Source: Micractinium sp. NFX-FRZ (lineage: Eukaryota; Chlorophyta; Trebouxiophyceae; Chlorellales; Chlorellaceae). Taken from it: a DNA stretch of 64,000 bases. The notes under the pieces were generated by a model. That model did no database searches. It was not told the DNA's origin and was given only the letters and a program-made list of their open reading frames with translations. The DNA lies in contig JAPTJF010000056.1 of assembly GCA_029339195.1 (NCBI GenBank), positions 1 through 64,000 of the forward strand. The letters run 5' to 3'. Below are positions 44,361-55,200 of this stretch, in pieces (the stretch's first letter is position 1; each line of letters starts with the position of its first letter). Both the position numbers and the translations under genes were made by a program.

Positions 44361-47300
44361 ATGTGGCTTGCCTCAGCCACCTGCAACGCTTCAATGGCAG
44401 CCTCGATTCCCCAGCCTCTCATCCAGCGGCGACAGGCGCGCCTGAGCGGGCAGCGGCAGCGCCTGCGGCGCCAGCGGGGCGGCAGGTGCGGTGGGGTGCC
44501 TGTACACAGCTTGCGCAGGGTGTTGCATGCCTTTGAGAGCTTGTCGTTTTTCTGCAGCCAGACTGTGCCGCCAACCTGGGTGCCCTCCCCACCTCCCGCA
44601 GGTTCCCCGCTGCTCCCCGAGCAGCGGCGCAGCAGCAGGAGGCGGCAGCAGCGGCGGAGGAGCGGCGCGCGAGCGGCGCGCAGGCCAGCACAAGCACCCG
44701 CTCCAGCGGCGCCGCCGCCCTGTCGCACCCCCCGCTGCCGCCTGCCGAGCCCAGCGGCAAGGCACGCAACACGGCTGTGGACAAGATGTACCAGCCTTTC
44801 TTGGACGAGTGGGACAGAGGGTTTATGGACACGGAAGAGGATCCGGAGGGGTATTGGATGGAGCTGGTGGAGGGGCAGCTGCCTCGGGAGCTGCGCGGCA
44901 CGCTGTTCAGGTGGGAAGGGGCATGGGCCAACTGGAGGGGGGTACATTGTGTACGCATGTTCGTGCTTGCACGAGGCACCCTCTGGCTGGCAGGCCGAGC
45001 CAGAGGATGTGCATCAATGCCAGGGCCCCACCTGCCCACCCATTGTGTGTCGACTGGCTTGCCCACCTGCCTGCCCCTCCCGCCCGCCCTGCCTCCCTTC
45101 CCCTCACCCACTCCCGCCTGACAGAAACGGGCCCGGCAGGTTCACGATTGGTGAGCAAGAGATTGCCCACCCATATGACGGGGATGGGCTGATCCTGTCC
45201 ATCTCCTTGCCCGGCGACGGCCGGGGCGCCTTCTTCCGCTCCCGCTTTGTGCGCACCGCAGAGTGAGTGGGCGCCTGCTTGCACACTTGGCATGCTGGTG
45301 GGCGAGCGCAGCATGGCAGCTGGGCATTTCCTGAGGCGGCATTTCTAATGCTCATTGAGCATTGGCTGCCTGCCTGTCCCTGCATCCTCTCCCTGCCTGT
45401 GGTTCCATCCGGCCCCCCTGATGCTCTCATCGCCCTGCTTGCCACCTTAGCTCGCCTCCCCTTCTTAGGCCACACCATGCCTCCGCTCCTGCCTGCGCTG
45501 CCGGGCCCCGCCTACCCGCCTGAGCAGGTTTGAGGCGGAGAGCACGGAGCAGCGCATCCTCTTCCGAGGCACCTTTGCCACGCAGCGCCCCGGCGGGCCC
45601 GCCAACAACTCGATGGACGTGTACGTCAAGGTATGCATGTGGGGTGGCAGAAGATGAGGTGGGGTGGGGTAAGTAAAGTAGGTAAGTGAAGTAAAGTAAG
45701 ATAAATGAGGTGGTGTGGAGTGTATTGCTGGGCATGGGGCAGTGTGGTGGTGGGCTGATGGGCAGCTGACCTTTGGGTGGGGTCGTGGGTGTAGGCTCGG
45801 GGCAAGAGGCTTTGAGGCGGACGGGCTGATGGGCTATGTAGTGAGCTGCCAGATGGATGGGCAGGCGCATGGGCTGCCAGGCATGCATGCATGCAGGCCG
45901 GCTGCAGGAGAGGGGGGCGGGCTCTAGGAGAGGAGCAGAGGGCTGGCAACAGTGCAGGGGCAGCCGAAGAATATAAAATAGTAAAAAAACGAATAACGAG
46001 TGCTCACTCTCTGCCCCGGGCTGAACCGCCACCCTTCCCCCTGTGCAGAACACGAGCAACACCAACGTGGTGCACTGGGGCGGCCGCCTGTGGTCGCTTT
46101 TCGAGGCGGGGCAGCCGCACCGGCTGGACCCGGCAACACTGCAAACTGAGGTGCGGTGCCAAGGGGAAGGGGGGTGCCCTGCGGCCTTCCTCAGGCACCG
46201 CTTCTCCTGAGACTGGGACGTGCACGGCCCGGGGGCATTTGCCTTGCCACAGCGCCTACACCACGCCCACACTCCCCCACCCCGCGTCCAAGCCCACACC
46301 ACGAATTGTCCAACCTCCTCCCCTCCACCCAATGCAGGGCCTGGAGACGCTGGGCGGGCAGCTGAGCCCCGGGCTCCCCATTGACCTGGGCTCTGCAGCC
46401 AGCAACCAAGCGTTTGGCTCGATGATCAAGAGCACGCAGGAGCGGGTGGGCGCGGCGCAGCACATGCCTGGAGAGCTCTACTCGGGAGGTGAGGTAGGGT
46501 GCAGCGGGGGGGTGAAGGGAGGCAAGGGGAAATTTGCGCCTGTGGGCGTAGATCAAGGAAGCTTGCAGGGTGCGGGGCCCGAGGTTCCTTGCCCACCGGC
46601 TACTAGGCAGTGAGGGGTGTGCATCTCCGGGGCGCTGGTGATTGCTGGTGGGGCCGTGCGCCGTGAGCGGCGCCTGGAAGACGGCCGCTCGTTTTCCAGG
46701 GCAAGCCCAGAGCTGAGGTGTCCCTGAACTGCCACAACTGAACCCTGCCCGCTCTGTGGTGGGGCTGCAGGCGGCGACGCTGTCACCGCCCACCCACACG
46801 CCGACCCCGCCACTGGGCGCCTCGTCACCTTCTCCTACAGGCACGCCGCCCCTGCTGGTGCTGCTTGCATCTGCTTAGTGCCGCCTCTGCCATTGCTGCT
46901 TGCGTGTCTCCACCACCCTGGCGGCCTTTTCAGCCAATCTCCTCAGCCTGTGCCCGTGCCTGCCTGCCTGCCTGCCTGCCCGCCTGCCCACCCCCCTGGC
47001 CCGCAGAGTGGGCCCCAGCATCCGCATGCCGCCGGTGCCGCCCTACCTGAGCACTGAGCTGACCTTCTGGGAGCTGGAGCAGGGTGGGTGGCATAGAGGG
47101 AGGTGCCTGCCTGCCTGCCCTGCCTGCCTGCCCTGCCTGTGGGCACTGTACAGGCCGCGATGCCCGCCTGCCTGCCTGCCTGCTTGCCTGCCTCCTGCTT
47201 GCTTCCCTACCCGCCCACGGCGGCCTGGTTAGCCTGCCGTCCCGCCTACCTGGGCAGCTGCCCGCCTGCGCGTGCTTGCTTGCTCACCGCTCACTGCCCA

Positions 47301-49687
47301 GGGGCCTCCTTTGACTGGCGTGCACGCACACATGCATGCACATGATCGCGTGTGTGCATGCACATCTGCCCTCCCGCAGATTTCAGCGTGGCCGCCAAGC
47401 GCACCTTCCGGCTGTCTGGGTTTGCCTTTCTGCACGACTTTGCGATGACAGAAAACTTCTACTGCGTCTTCCAGAACCCAGTCACGGGTGCGTGGTAGTG
47501 GTGGGGTTGGTGGGGTGGGGCCGGTGGGTGGACAAGTGACCGTGTGTTGAGTAGATGGGTGGGTGGATGGTGTGGGTGTGGCTGTGGGGTTGGTGTAGGT
47601 GGAGTAGAGGGGCCAATATAGCACATGCACCACCCAGCCCCCAGCCGCACCCGTTTGCATGATTTGTAATCCTTGCGTGTGTCCCCCGCTGGTGTCACCC
47701 CGCTGCAGTTGACAACGTTCCCTATGTGACGGGCCGAGCCCCCGCCGCCGCCTGCGTGCGCTGGGTGAAGGACACGCCCACCCTGCTGCACCTCATCCCC
47801 CGCCCGGGCAAGACCGACGCACAGGTGAGCGCTGAGCACAGCGCGGCACAGCACAGCACGTGTGTTGGCAGGGTCGCGTGCAGGGAGCTTGTCTGGGGGG
47901 CCGTGCAGTGCAGAGCCGGCTAGGCGCAGCGTGGGGGCATCAAGCAAACGCCGGTCCCACCCCCCGCTCGCTCCACTGCTCTGCTCACACCCGCCCTGTG
48001 CACCGTGCCTCCTCGCCTCCCTTCCCCCTGGCTGCCGCACCGCAGGGTCGCCCCCTGGAGGAGCGCTGCCTGGTGCTGCCCCCCCTCTTCATCTTCCACC
48101 ACGCCAATGCGTATGAGACCGAAGGCGGGCGCAAGGTGGTGATAGACAGCATCCACTATGACTCGCTGCCCGCAGTGGGGCGCGAGGCGCTGGCGGAGCA
48201 GCAGGTGGGCGGACGAGGGGATGCGGAGGCATGTGGGGTGCTTACAGGGCAGAGGCTTGCGAGTGACGCGGCAACCGTGGGCCGCCAGGCGTTGGCAGGG
48301 CAGCTGGTGGGCAGGCACGGGGTGGGGGTGTGAGGCGCAGTCGTGGAGACCTGGGATTGAGGGGCGGTGCTGGGCAGGAGTGTGGCGGTTGCGGTGGCTG
48401 GGCTGCAAACGGTGTTGCATTCATCCATGCGCAGACTGGTCCAGGTGTTTGCATTCCTCTGTGCTGCATCCAGGTCGACCCAGGTGTTGCATTCCTCCCT
48501 TCCGCAGATTGACCCGGATGTTGCATTCCGCAGCCGGCTGCGCCGTGTGGAGGTGGACCTGCAGACGGGCGTGCTGGTGAGGCGGAGGGAGGTGGGAGGG
48601 GATGGAGAGAGCAACGGAGAGAATGTCAGCTGTTTTACTGCTGCTTGGCAGGCCCTGGTGCTCAGGAACAAGTTGGCGCCTGCAGGTCCCTGAGGGTGCA
48701 CCGCCGCGCGTTCACCGCCCGCCTTCTACCCACCCATCCACCCGCCCACCTGCTGTCCTCCCCAGTGCGCAGCTGCTTAACCTTATGCTTGCCGCCCTCA
48801 ACACGCACACGCACCTGCCTTCTAACCTGCCACCAGTCTGCCCACCTGCCCTCACTGCATGCTCCTCCTCTCCTCTGCGAGGGGCATGGCCTTGCTGTTC
48901 TTCTGACACCGTGCGCGCATGTGCAGTGCATCTCTACGTTTTTCCCGACAGCATCCTGCCCATCAACCCCCAATCTGCTGGGCTACTGTCGCCCCTGCCC
49001 ATGCCTGTGTGTAGCGCGTCTCCACCGCCTTCAACGAGTACCTCGAGATGGTGGCCATCAACGAGGAGCGATGGGTGAGGCTGAGAATGGGGGTGGGGCG
49101 GGTGGGGTTGAGCGACAGAATGGATGCACCACTGCACCCACCACACAGAAGGGATCTTGGCTTTGCTCGGCTTGCTTGGCTTGATGCTTCGTGGCGTTGT
49201 CATAGGCGTGGCTGGGCTGGGCGTGGCTGGGCTTTGGGCTGGGCTGGGCTGGGCCGCTCGAGCCTGGTCCGCGGCATCAACCTCGCCGGTGTCCGTGGGT
49301 GCTGCTGGGCAGTATGTACGCAACCTAACGCACTTCTGCATCCTGCGCAATCCACCCTTGCTGGCCATCCCTCCCCCTTGCTGGCGTGTGGCTGCAGGGC
49401 CGCCCGCACCGCTACGTGTACGGATATGCCAGCCAGTTTGACATCCCGTCCATCGGCATTGCCAAGGTGTGCTGGTGTGTTGGTGTGTGGCGGTGAGGTG
49501 GAAGGCGGGGGAGGGGACGGCGGGGTAACCTCCAGAGCAGGGCAGCATGCTTGCTCTGCAGCTTGGGTGTTTGTCGCCCTCCAAAGAGGCAGACTCTGGC
49601 AACCGACTGAGGTGGCTGACCCCTGGTAATGTGTCACTGCTTTCCTGCTGGCTGCTGCCACCGGGTCCCTGGGCTGCCCTCCCGTTG

Positions 49688-49729
<42 letters not shown>

Positions 49730-50522
49730 CTGCCGTGACCCCGCCTGACCCCCGTGTTCCTGCTGCTCCATCCGCGCCTCCTCCCTCCCCGCCGCAGGTG
49801 GACATGCAGAGCGGGCGCACCTCTGTGTGGCGTCCCGGCTTCCAGACCTTTGCTCTGGAGCCCAAGTTTGTGCCCCGGCCGGGGGCCACCGAGGAGGACG
49901 ACGGATGGCTGCTCACCGTGTCCTTCCACAGCGGTGCGTTGGACAGGGGTGGCTGGGCGGGCGGGTGGGGTGGCTGTAGGTGGTGGGTGGCTGTAGGTGG
50001 TGCCGGGGCGGGGCTGGAGGCGCTTTGCTCACCGGCGGCAGTGCCGCTCTGACAGAGCTTGAGCATGCATGAGCCCTGTTGCCCTGCCCTGAACCCTGTT
50101 GCCCTGCCCTGCTGCAGGCACCCAGGCCTGCCATCTGGTGGTGCTGGACGCGGGGGATGTGGAGAAGGGGCCGGTGGCGGTGCTGCGGTTCAGAAAGGCA
50201 AGCAGGCTGTGCAGTGAGGAGCGGGGAGGTGCTGCGGTTTGGCAGTGATGGGGCCAGCATGGGGCAGGTGCGTGAGAGTGGACTGCCCAAGGAAGGTGTG
50301 CGCGTCAGCCCTTCCCACTTAAAAACTCTCATATCTCAGCCAAGGCCCTGCCAGCTCAGCAGCACCGCCACGGCGCCCACTATGCGCTGCTCAGCGAGGA
50401 CGCTGCCCTGCCCTGAGCCGCGCCTGCCCTCTGCCCCCATCTGCGCGCTGCAGCCGGTGCCCAGCGGCCTGCACGGCTGCTGGAGCAGCGAGTACTACGG
50501 TCCGGCAGCAGCCACCCCCTGA
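44361..50522 (+). CDS. apocarotenoid-15,15'-oxygenase-like carotenoid oxygenase
   Basis: Seventeen exons give 646 residues: 44361-44485, 44602-44910, 45125-45262, 45528-45630, 46049-46150, 46338-46488, 46771-46840, 47007-47083, 47380-47487, 47709-47824, 48046-48204, 48508-48576, 49015-49074, 49398-49466, 49798-49933, 50118-50197, 50454-50522. After a plastid-type leader, the mature part follows cyanobacterial ACO/Diox1 closely: RNGPGRFTIGEQEIAHPYDG, FATQRPGGPANNSMDVYVKN, NTNVVHWGGRLWSLFEAG and GRPHRYVYGYAS. The iron-binding histidines lie in FLHDFAMTENF, LLHLIPRPG, FHHANAYE and GLHGCWSS. The family cleaves apocarotenals at the 15,15' bond to give retinal-type products; substrate here is inferred. 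Introns 7 and 16 have GC donors (46841, 50198), both required for conserved reading (GRLVTFSYR; LRFRKPVPSGLHG). It diverges from the LRR gene and converges on a Rieske oxygenase gene. Confidence 0.9.
45656..45715. repeat. GTAAGT/AAAGTA repeat in intron 4 of the ACO-like gene
   Basis: Degenerate repeats of ggtaagtaaagtag follow the exon 4 donor. Several copies resemble GT donor consensus, giving a cluster of potential cryptic donors. Confidence 0.65.
47320..47366. repeat. alternating purine-pyrimidine tract
   Basis: gcacgcacacatgcatgcac and following bases in the intron between exons 8 and 9 of the ACO-like gene; similar in kind to the tract at 43370-43432. Confidence 0.8.
49690..49732. repeat. 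CTG trinucleotide microsatellite, intronic
   Basis: About thirteen ctg units between exons 14 and 15 of the ACO-like gene, just upstream of the exon 15 acceptor. Confidence 0.9.
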
Positions 50523-52259
50523 ATTGGCACACGATCCACCAAAGGCAGCACTGGCCTTTCGCAGCAGGGCGAGCCCCCGCCTTGAGCCATGTGGCAGGGC
50601 AGGCAGGGCATGAGTGGAGCACTGCCGGTGCAGTGCGCCGATGCCCAGCGTGCTTCAGTGCCGGCAGTGCAGTGCCTACACCCCCTGCCCCTGCACCCTA
50701 CCCTTGCATCTCACCACGGACCCAAGCAGCGTTGGCACCTCGTGCATCCATTGAACTGCACTGCACCTCGAATTCACTGCGACCACGCAATTGTGCTTGC
50801 AACATTACTTCACAGCGGCGCTCCACCCCCCCCCGCACACGTCTGCCTTTTCGTCCCTGCACAACCAACCGATCCTTGCAGTGCCTGTCCTCCCTTGCAG
50901 GCCCTGCCTCTGCTCGTCTATTTATCGTTGATGCCTCGTGCCCATTCCATCTCGTGCCCATTCCATATGCCTAGCCCCTCCTTCTCACGTTCCAGCCAGC
51001 CCTCAGAGCTCACGCATGCTGCGCTGTGATTCAATATCACATTATCTCATTTTGTAACAAAGCCACCCGTTTGTCGCATCAATCAAACCAATCTTTCTAT
51101 CAGCATCATGCAGGGGGCGGGCGGCCGTAAGAGGGCATGGGGGTACAGCAGGGGTGTGGCGGTGGTGTGTAGAGGGTGGCCAGGGCCGGTGGGGTGTTTG
51201 AGTAGTGTACAGCCTGTGGTGGCGTGCAGGGGCGGGGAGGAAGACAGGGAAGGCGCGGAGAGGGAAGCAATTCGACCGAGGGTGCTGGGCCGGCCAAGCC
51301 GCGGTGTGTGTGGGGTTGGGCCGGCCTCAAGGAGAAAAGGGTACATCACCTGGGGGGAGTTGGTTTGACGAGTATCGGCATGGGCACAGTTTGAGTACAT
51401 CAGAAGCATGATCAGCGCTGGGATCGTATCGTCTCGTCAGCAAGAAAGCAAGGTGGGGCAACAGGGGTGGGCAGCATCGGAGACAGGTGGAGGAGGGGGC
51501 AGGGGCGGAGGTGCAGAAGGGGGGGGGGACGGGTGGGTCGGCGCTCGGATCCGTTTTTGGAAGAATGGCGGGGAAGAGGGGTCGCAAAGATCTGAGGAGG
51601 TTGGGGCAGGAGTGAGCTGGGGAGGGGGACAGGCGCCGGGCAGCGCACAGCTGAGAAGTTGTGAAGGGAAGAAGGGGAGAAGGCAGAGCTAAAAGGGGCT
51701 GTGGAAGGGAAGGCGTAAGGACAGGCAGGGAGGAGGGGGGGCAAACTAGCGACGGCGCAAGCCAGCGCCGCTCGCGAGATCGAGGCAGATGCAGAGCAGA
51801 GCTGCGCATGGCAGGCGGCGCCAGCGGGGACAGCAGTATACAGAGGATGGGGGTTGAGGGTGCCTGCTAATCGTACACTGAGAGGGAGGGACATACAAGA
51901 GGCACTGCTAATCTACAACCAGCTAACGGGTGGGTGAGGGCAGTGAGGGCTGGGGGCAGCCTGCTGTGCGTGGTGTGGTGTGCTCCGTCAAACCAGGGGC
52001 CAAAAGGGCTCACTGCGGGTGGGAGCAACGGGAGTCTTGCCCGGGCAAACTGGGCCTGTGCTGCTGGGTGCGCTGAGGCGTCGGGCGCGTGGCCTCCGGC
52101 CTGCAAAGTTGGCGCCGGGGACGAGGCAGCGACTCGGCAGAGGCTTGCGGAGGCTTCGAGCCTCGCCTGCTAACATGCCGATACACCGGCGGGAGATGCG
52201 CCGCCGCAGGCCTTCGGGCACTCTTGCGGCTTCAGCGGGCCTTAAGACATGTGCACAGG
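50523..52259. other. convergent 3' region between the ACO-like and Rieske genes
   Basis: 1.74 kb between facing stops. Plus-strand TGTAA at 51053-51057 fits the ACO-like transcript. From about 51110 to 51860 the plus strand is purine-rich (G/A runs), so the Rieske 3' UTR is pyrimidine-rich, mirroring 9500-10530. No clear minus-strand TGTAA was found. Open frames here look compositional. Confidence 0.55.
51053..51057 (+). terminator. TGTAA polyadenylation signal, ACO-like gene
   Basis: TGTAA in an AT-rich patch 530 bp after the stop codon. Confidence 0.6.
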
Positions 52260-55200
52260 TCAGAAGTCGGCGCCGCTGCCGGAGCGGCGGTCCATGCGCT
52301 GCGCATCGACCTCGTTTGGCTCGAAGCAGCCCATCTCCACCCACTGCTGCCGCAGCTTCCTGCGAGGCGGGATGGGATGGGGCAGCGCAGCGCAGGAGCG
52401 GGCAGTTGGGAGGCAATTGCGAGGCAAGGGCAGCCAGCACTGCTGGCGCTTATGCCGATGCGGCGGGGTAGGTTGGCTGACCATGATGACCCCGCCCCTC
52501 CACCTCCACTCCACCTCGCCTGCCATGCACCACACAACCCGTCCCCAAACACAAACGCCTCAAGCAACCCCCCGCCCGATCTAAAAGCAGTTTGTGGCAA
52601 GTGAGCTTTCACGCCCGTCCCATCCCTATCAACCCTTTGCTTCACTGCTGTTGCCTCGCCCCACGTAAAGCCGATCTGCGCCAGGCCCCCCACCGCCCCT
52701 TCACTTCACTGCGCTGCCCCCCACCCGCACCCCCACCCCACCCCACCCCCCTCACCTGAAGGCGATCTGCGGCAGGTCAGCGCGCACCGAGTACTCCTGG
52801 GGCAGCAGGTCGGGGCGCAGGCGCTCCACCATCACCTTGTCCTCGCCCAGGATGCGGAACATGGCGCTGCACACGGGGGGGGGGAGGTGGAAACAGAGGT
52901 GGGAAAGGCTTGAAGGGTGCGGAACATGGCGCTGCATGGGGGGAAGTGGGAACAGAGGTGGGAAAGGCTGGAAGGGTGCGGAACATGGCGCAGCGGTGGG
53001 CATAGAAGGTGAACACAGAGAAGAACACAGATCAGTGTAGCACTGTGGGGAAGTGGACGTACTCAGCATGCCCGTGCCGATGGCGCTGGCAAGGGGCGAG
53101 GGTGAGCGTGGGAGTAGGGCGGCAGGCAGGTGCGCCGTGCACGCCAGGCAACCAACCGCGCCACATGCCCGGCAGCTGCCCTGATGCCGACACACAACCC
53201 GCGTTCTGTTGCCACAGGGCAAATGGCCCTGCACTCACTTGCGGGCCATGGAGTCCCATGCTCCAGCGTTGAACACGCCCACGCCATCCCAGGAGAGGTT
53301 GCGCACCAGCGCAAAGCGGTTGACTGCGGGGGCAAGGGGGGGGGGGGAGGGGCGGAGGGCAGGGATGAGCGGTTTGAATCAATGCAGAGATGGTAACTGT
53401 GGGCGACAATGCATGCAGGCTGCAGGCCCAACCAAGTCTGTGAACACAGAGTGCAATGCTAGCATCACAGTGGCCGCCAGCATTCCCCTCCCCCCCAAGC
53501 TGCCATTCTTCCCTGCCTGCTCATCCCCCACCCCAAGGCCGCCTGGCCTCCCTGTCGGCGCTGCCGAGCGCTGTGCTGGCAAACACATGCGTGTCCTTCA
53601 ACACAGCCTGTTTCCCCCTCCCCTCGCCCCTCCTCCATACTCGCTGCCCCAGCCACGCCCGCCCCCTCGCCTGCCCTGCCTGCCCTGCCCCCCCCCCCCC
53701 CTCACCCGCTTTGTTGGCGCTGACGGGCACCGTGTTGACGAATGTGGTGAAGGACAGGCCGTTGCCCAGGGTGAAGGAGATGACAGAGGTGGAGGGCAGG
53801 AAGGCCTTGGCGGTGATGTGCACCTCCGACTCCGGCGTCTGCAGGGGGGGAGGTAACCAAGAGTGCAGGCAGGCAGGCAGGTGGGCAGCGTGTTGCGTGG
53901 CGGGCAGGTGGGGGGTTTGTTGCGTGGCGGGCAGGTGGGCGGCTTGTTGCGTAGTGGGCAGGCAGGGCAGCAATGGCAAGCGGGGTGAAAGCAGCGCTGC
54001 GGGGCGTGTCGGCATTGCATGCATCACATGCAGCCACCTCTGGCCCGGCTGCCCGGCGCCGGCGCCCACCTTGCACCACTCCCACAGCGGGGAGACGGGC
54101 TTGTTGTGCAGGGAGAAGGAGGCGGTGACGGAGAAGGCGTCAGACACGGTCTGCTCCAGCGGGGGCAGTTGGGGAAGCGGGGAGTGGGCATGGGAGGGGT
54201 TGGGAGCCAGCGGGAGCGCAAGGCGCACGTATGGAGTGAACCGCCTGCCATCCAGGCAGAGAGGCGCTGCTTGCTGCCCTTCCCGAAAAGACTAACGCAA
54301 ATTCAGACAGATGGAACAGTCCTGTCTGCCCTCTTTCACCTGCCCTCCTGCTCCGCCCTCCCCGGCCCTCACCTGCATGTCCTTGATCTGCGGCTGCTCC
54401 TGGTTGCCAAAGGTGTCGCCATGCAGGTAGTGGATGTGCGCCTGCAGGGTGGGGTGGGGTGGAGCGGGGTGGGCGGCACAGGCAGGTGAGATGGGTATGC
54501 AGGTGAGTGTGCAGGCTGCACCCACGGCAGTTGCTTGCATACAAACGGTGGCCACGTTGATCTGCAAGTCAACACCATTGACTCACCATGTCGATGGCGT
54601 TCTCAAACACGCCGTGGTGGTTGCACTCAAACTCGATCTCGCCGTACACAGCCTTCCAGGAGGGGTCCTCTGCAGGGCAGGGGGGGGCAACAACAGGGGG
54701 CACAGTATTAGGCCGCCGGTATTAGGCCGCCAGTATTAGGGTGCGGCGGGGCGGGTGGGGGGGCAGACTTTTGTACTGGTGCTGTGGTGCACTCTGGGTC
54801 GGTGTGAGCGTGGGTGTGCGTTTGTGTGTGTGCCTGGATGCTCTCCCACCTCCTCCCACCCTGCCCCAGCTCGCCCCTCCCACCCCACCCTCTCACCCAG
54901 CTCCGGCACAAAGGGGATGGGCGGGCGCTCCTCCTGCGGCAGGTCCTTGGAGCCGTAGAAGAGCCACACAAAGCCGCCCCGCTCCTCCACTGGGTAGGAG
55001 GGCACGATGGAGCGCTTGGGCCACTCGCCGCGGCTCTCGGCCGCCTGCGGGAGGGCAAGTGGGGGAGGGTGCCAGGCACGGGCAGGGGGAACTGGGGTCA
55101 GGAGGAGTGTGTGCATGCAGGCAGGCGCAGAATCAGGCAGGCAGGCATTGCACACACTGATCTCCCCACCCCCGCCAGTGCCGCTGCGCGTCCCGCGTCG

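Noticed and set aside
44361..50522. CCD7 as the identity of the third carotenoid oxygenase, which would pair with CCD8
   Set aside because: The NTNVVHWGGRL, FHHANAYE and GRPHRYVYGYAS segments follow cyanobacterial apocarotenoid oxygenase more closely than plant CCD7, so a full strigolactone-type pair is not supported.
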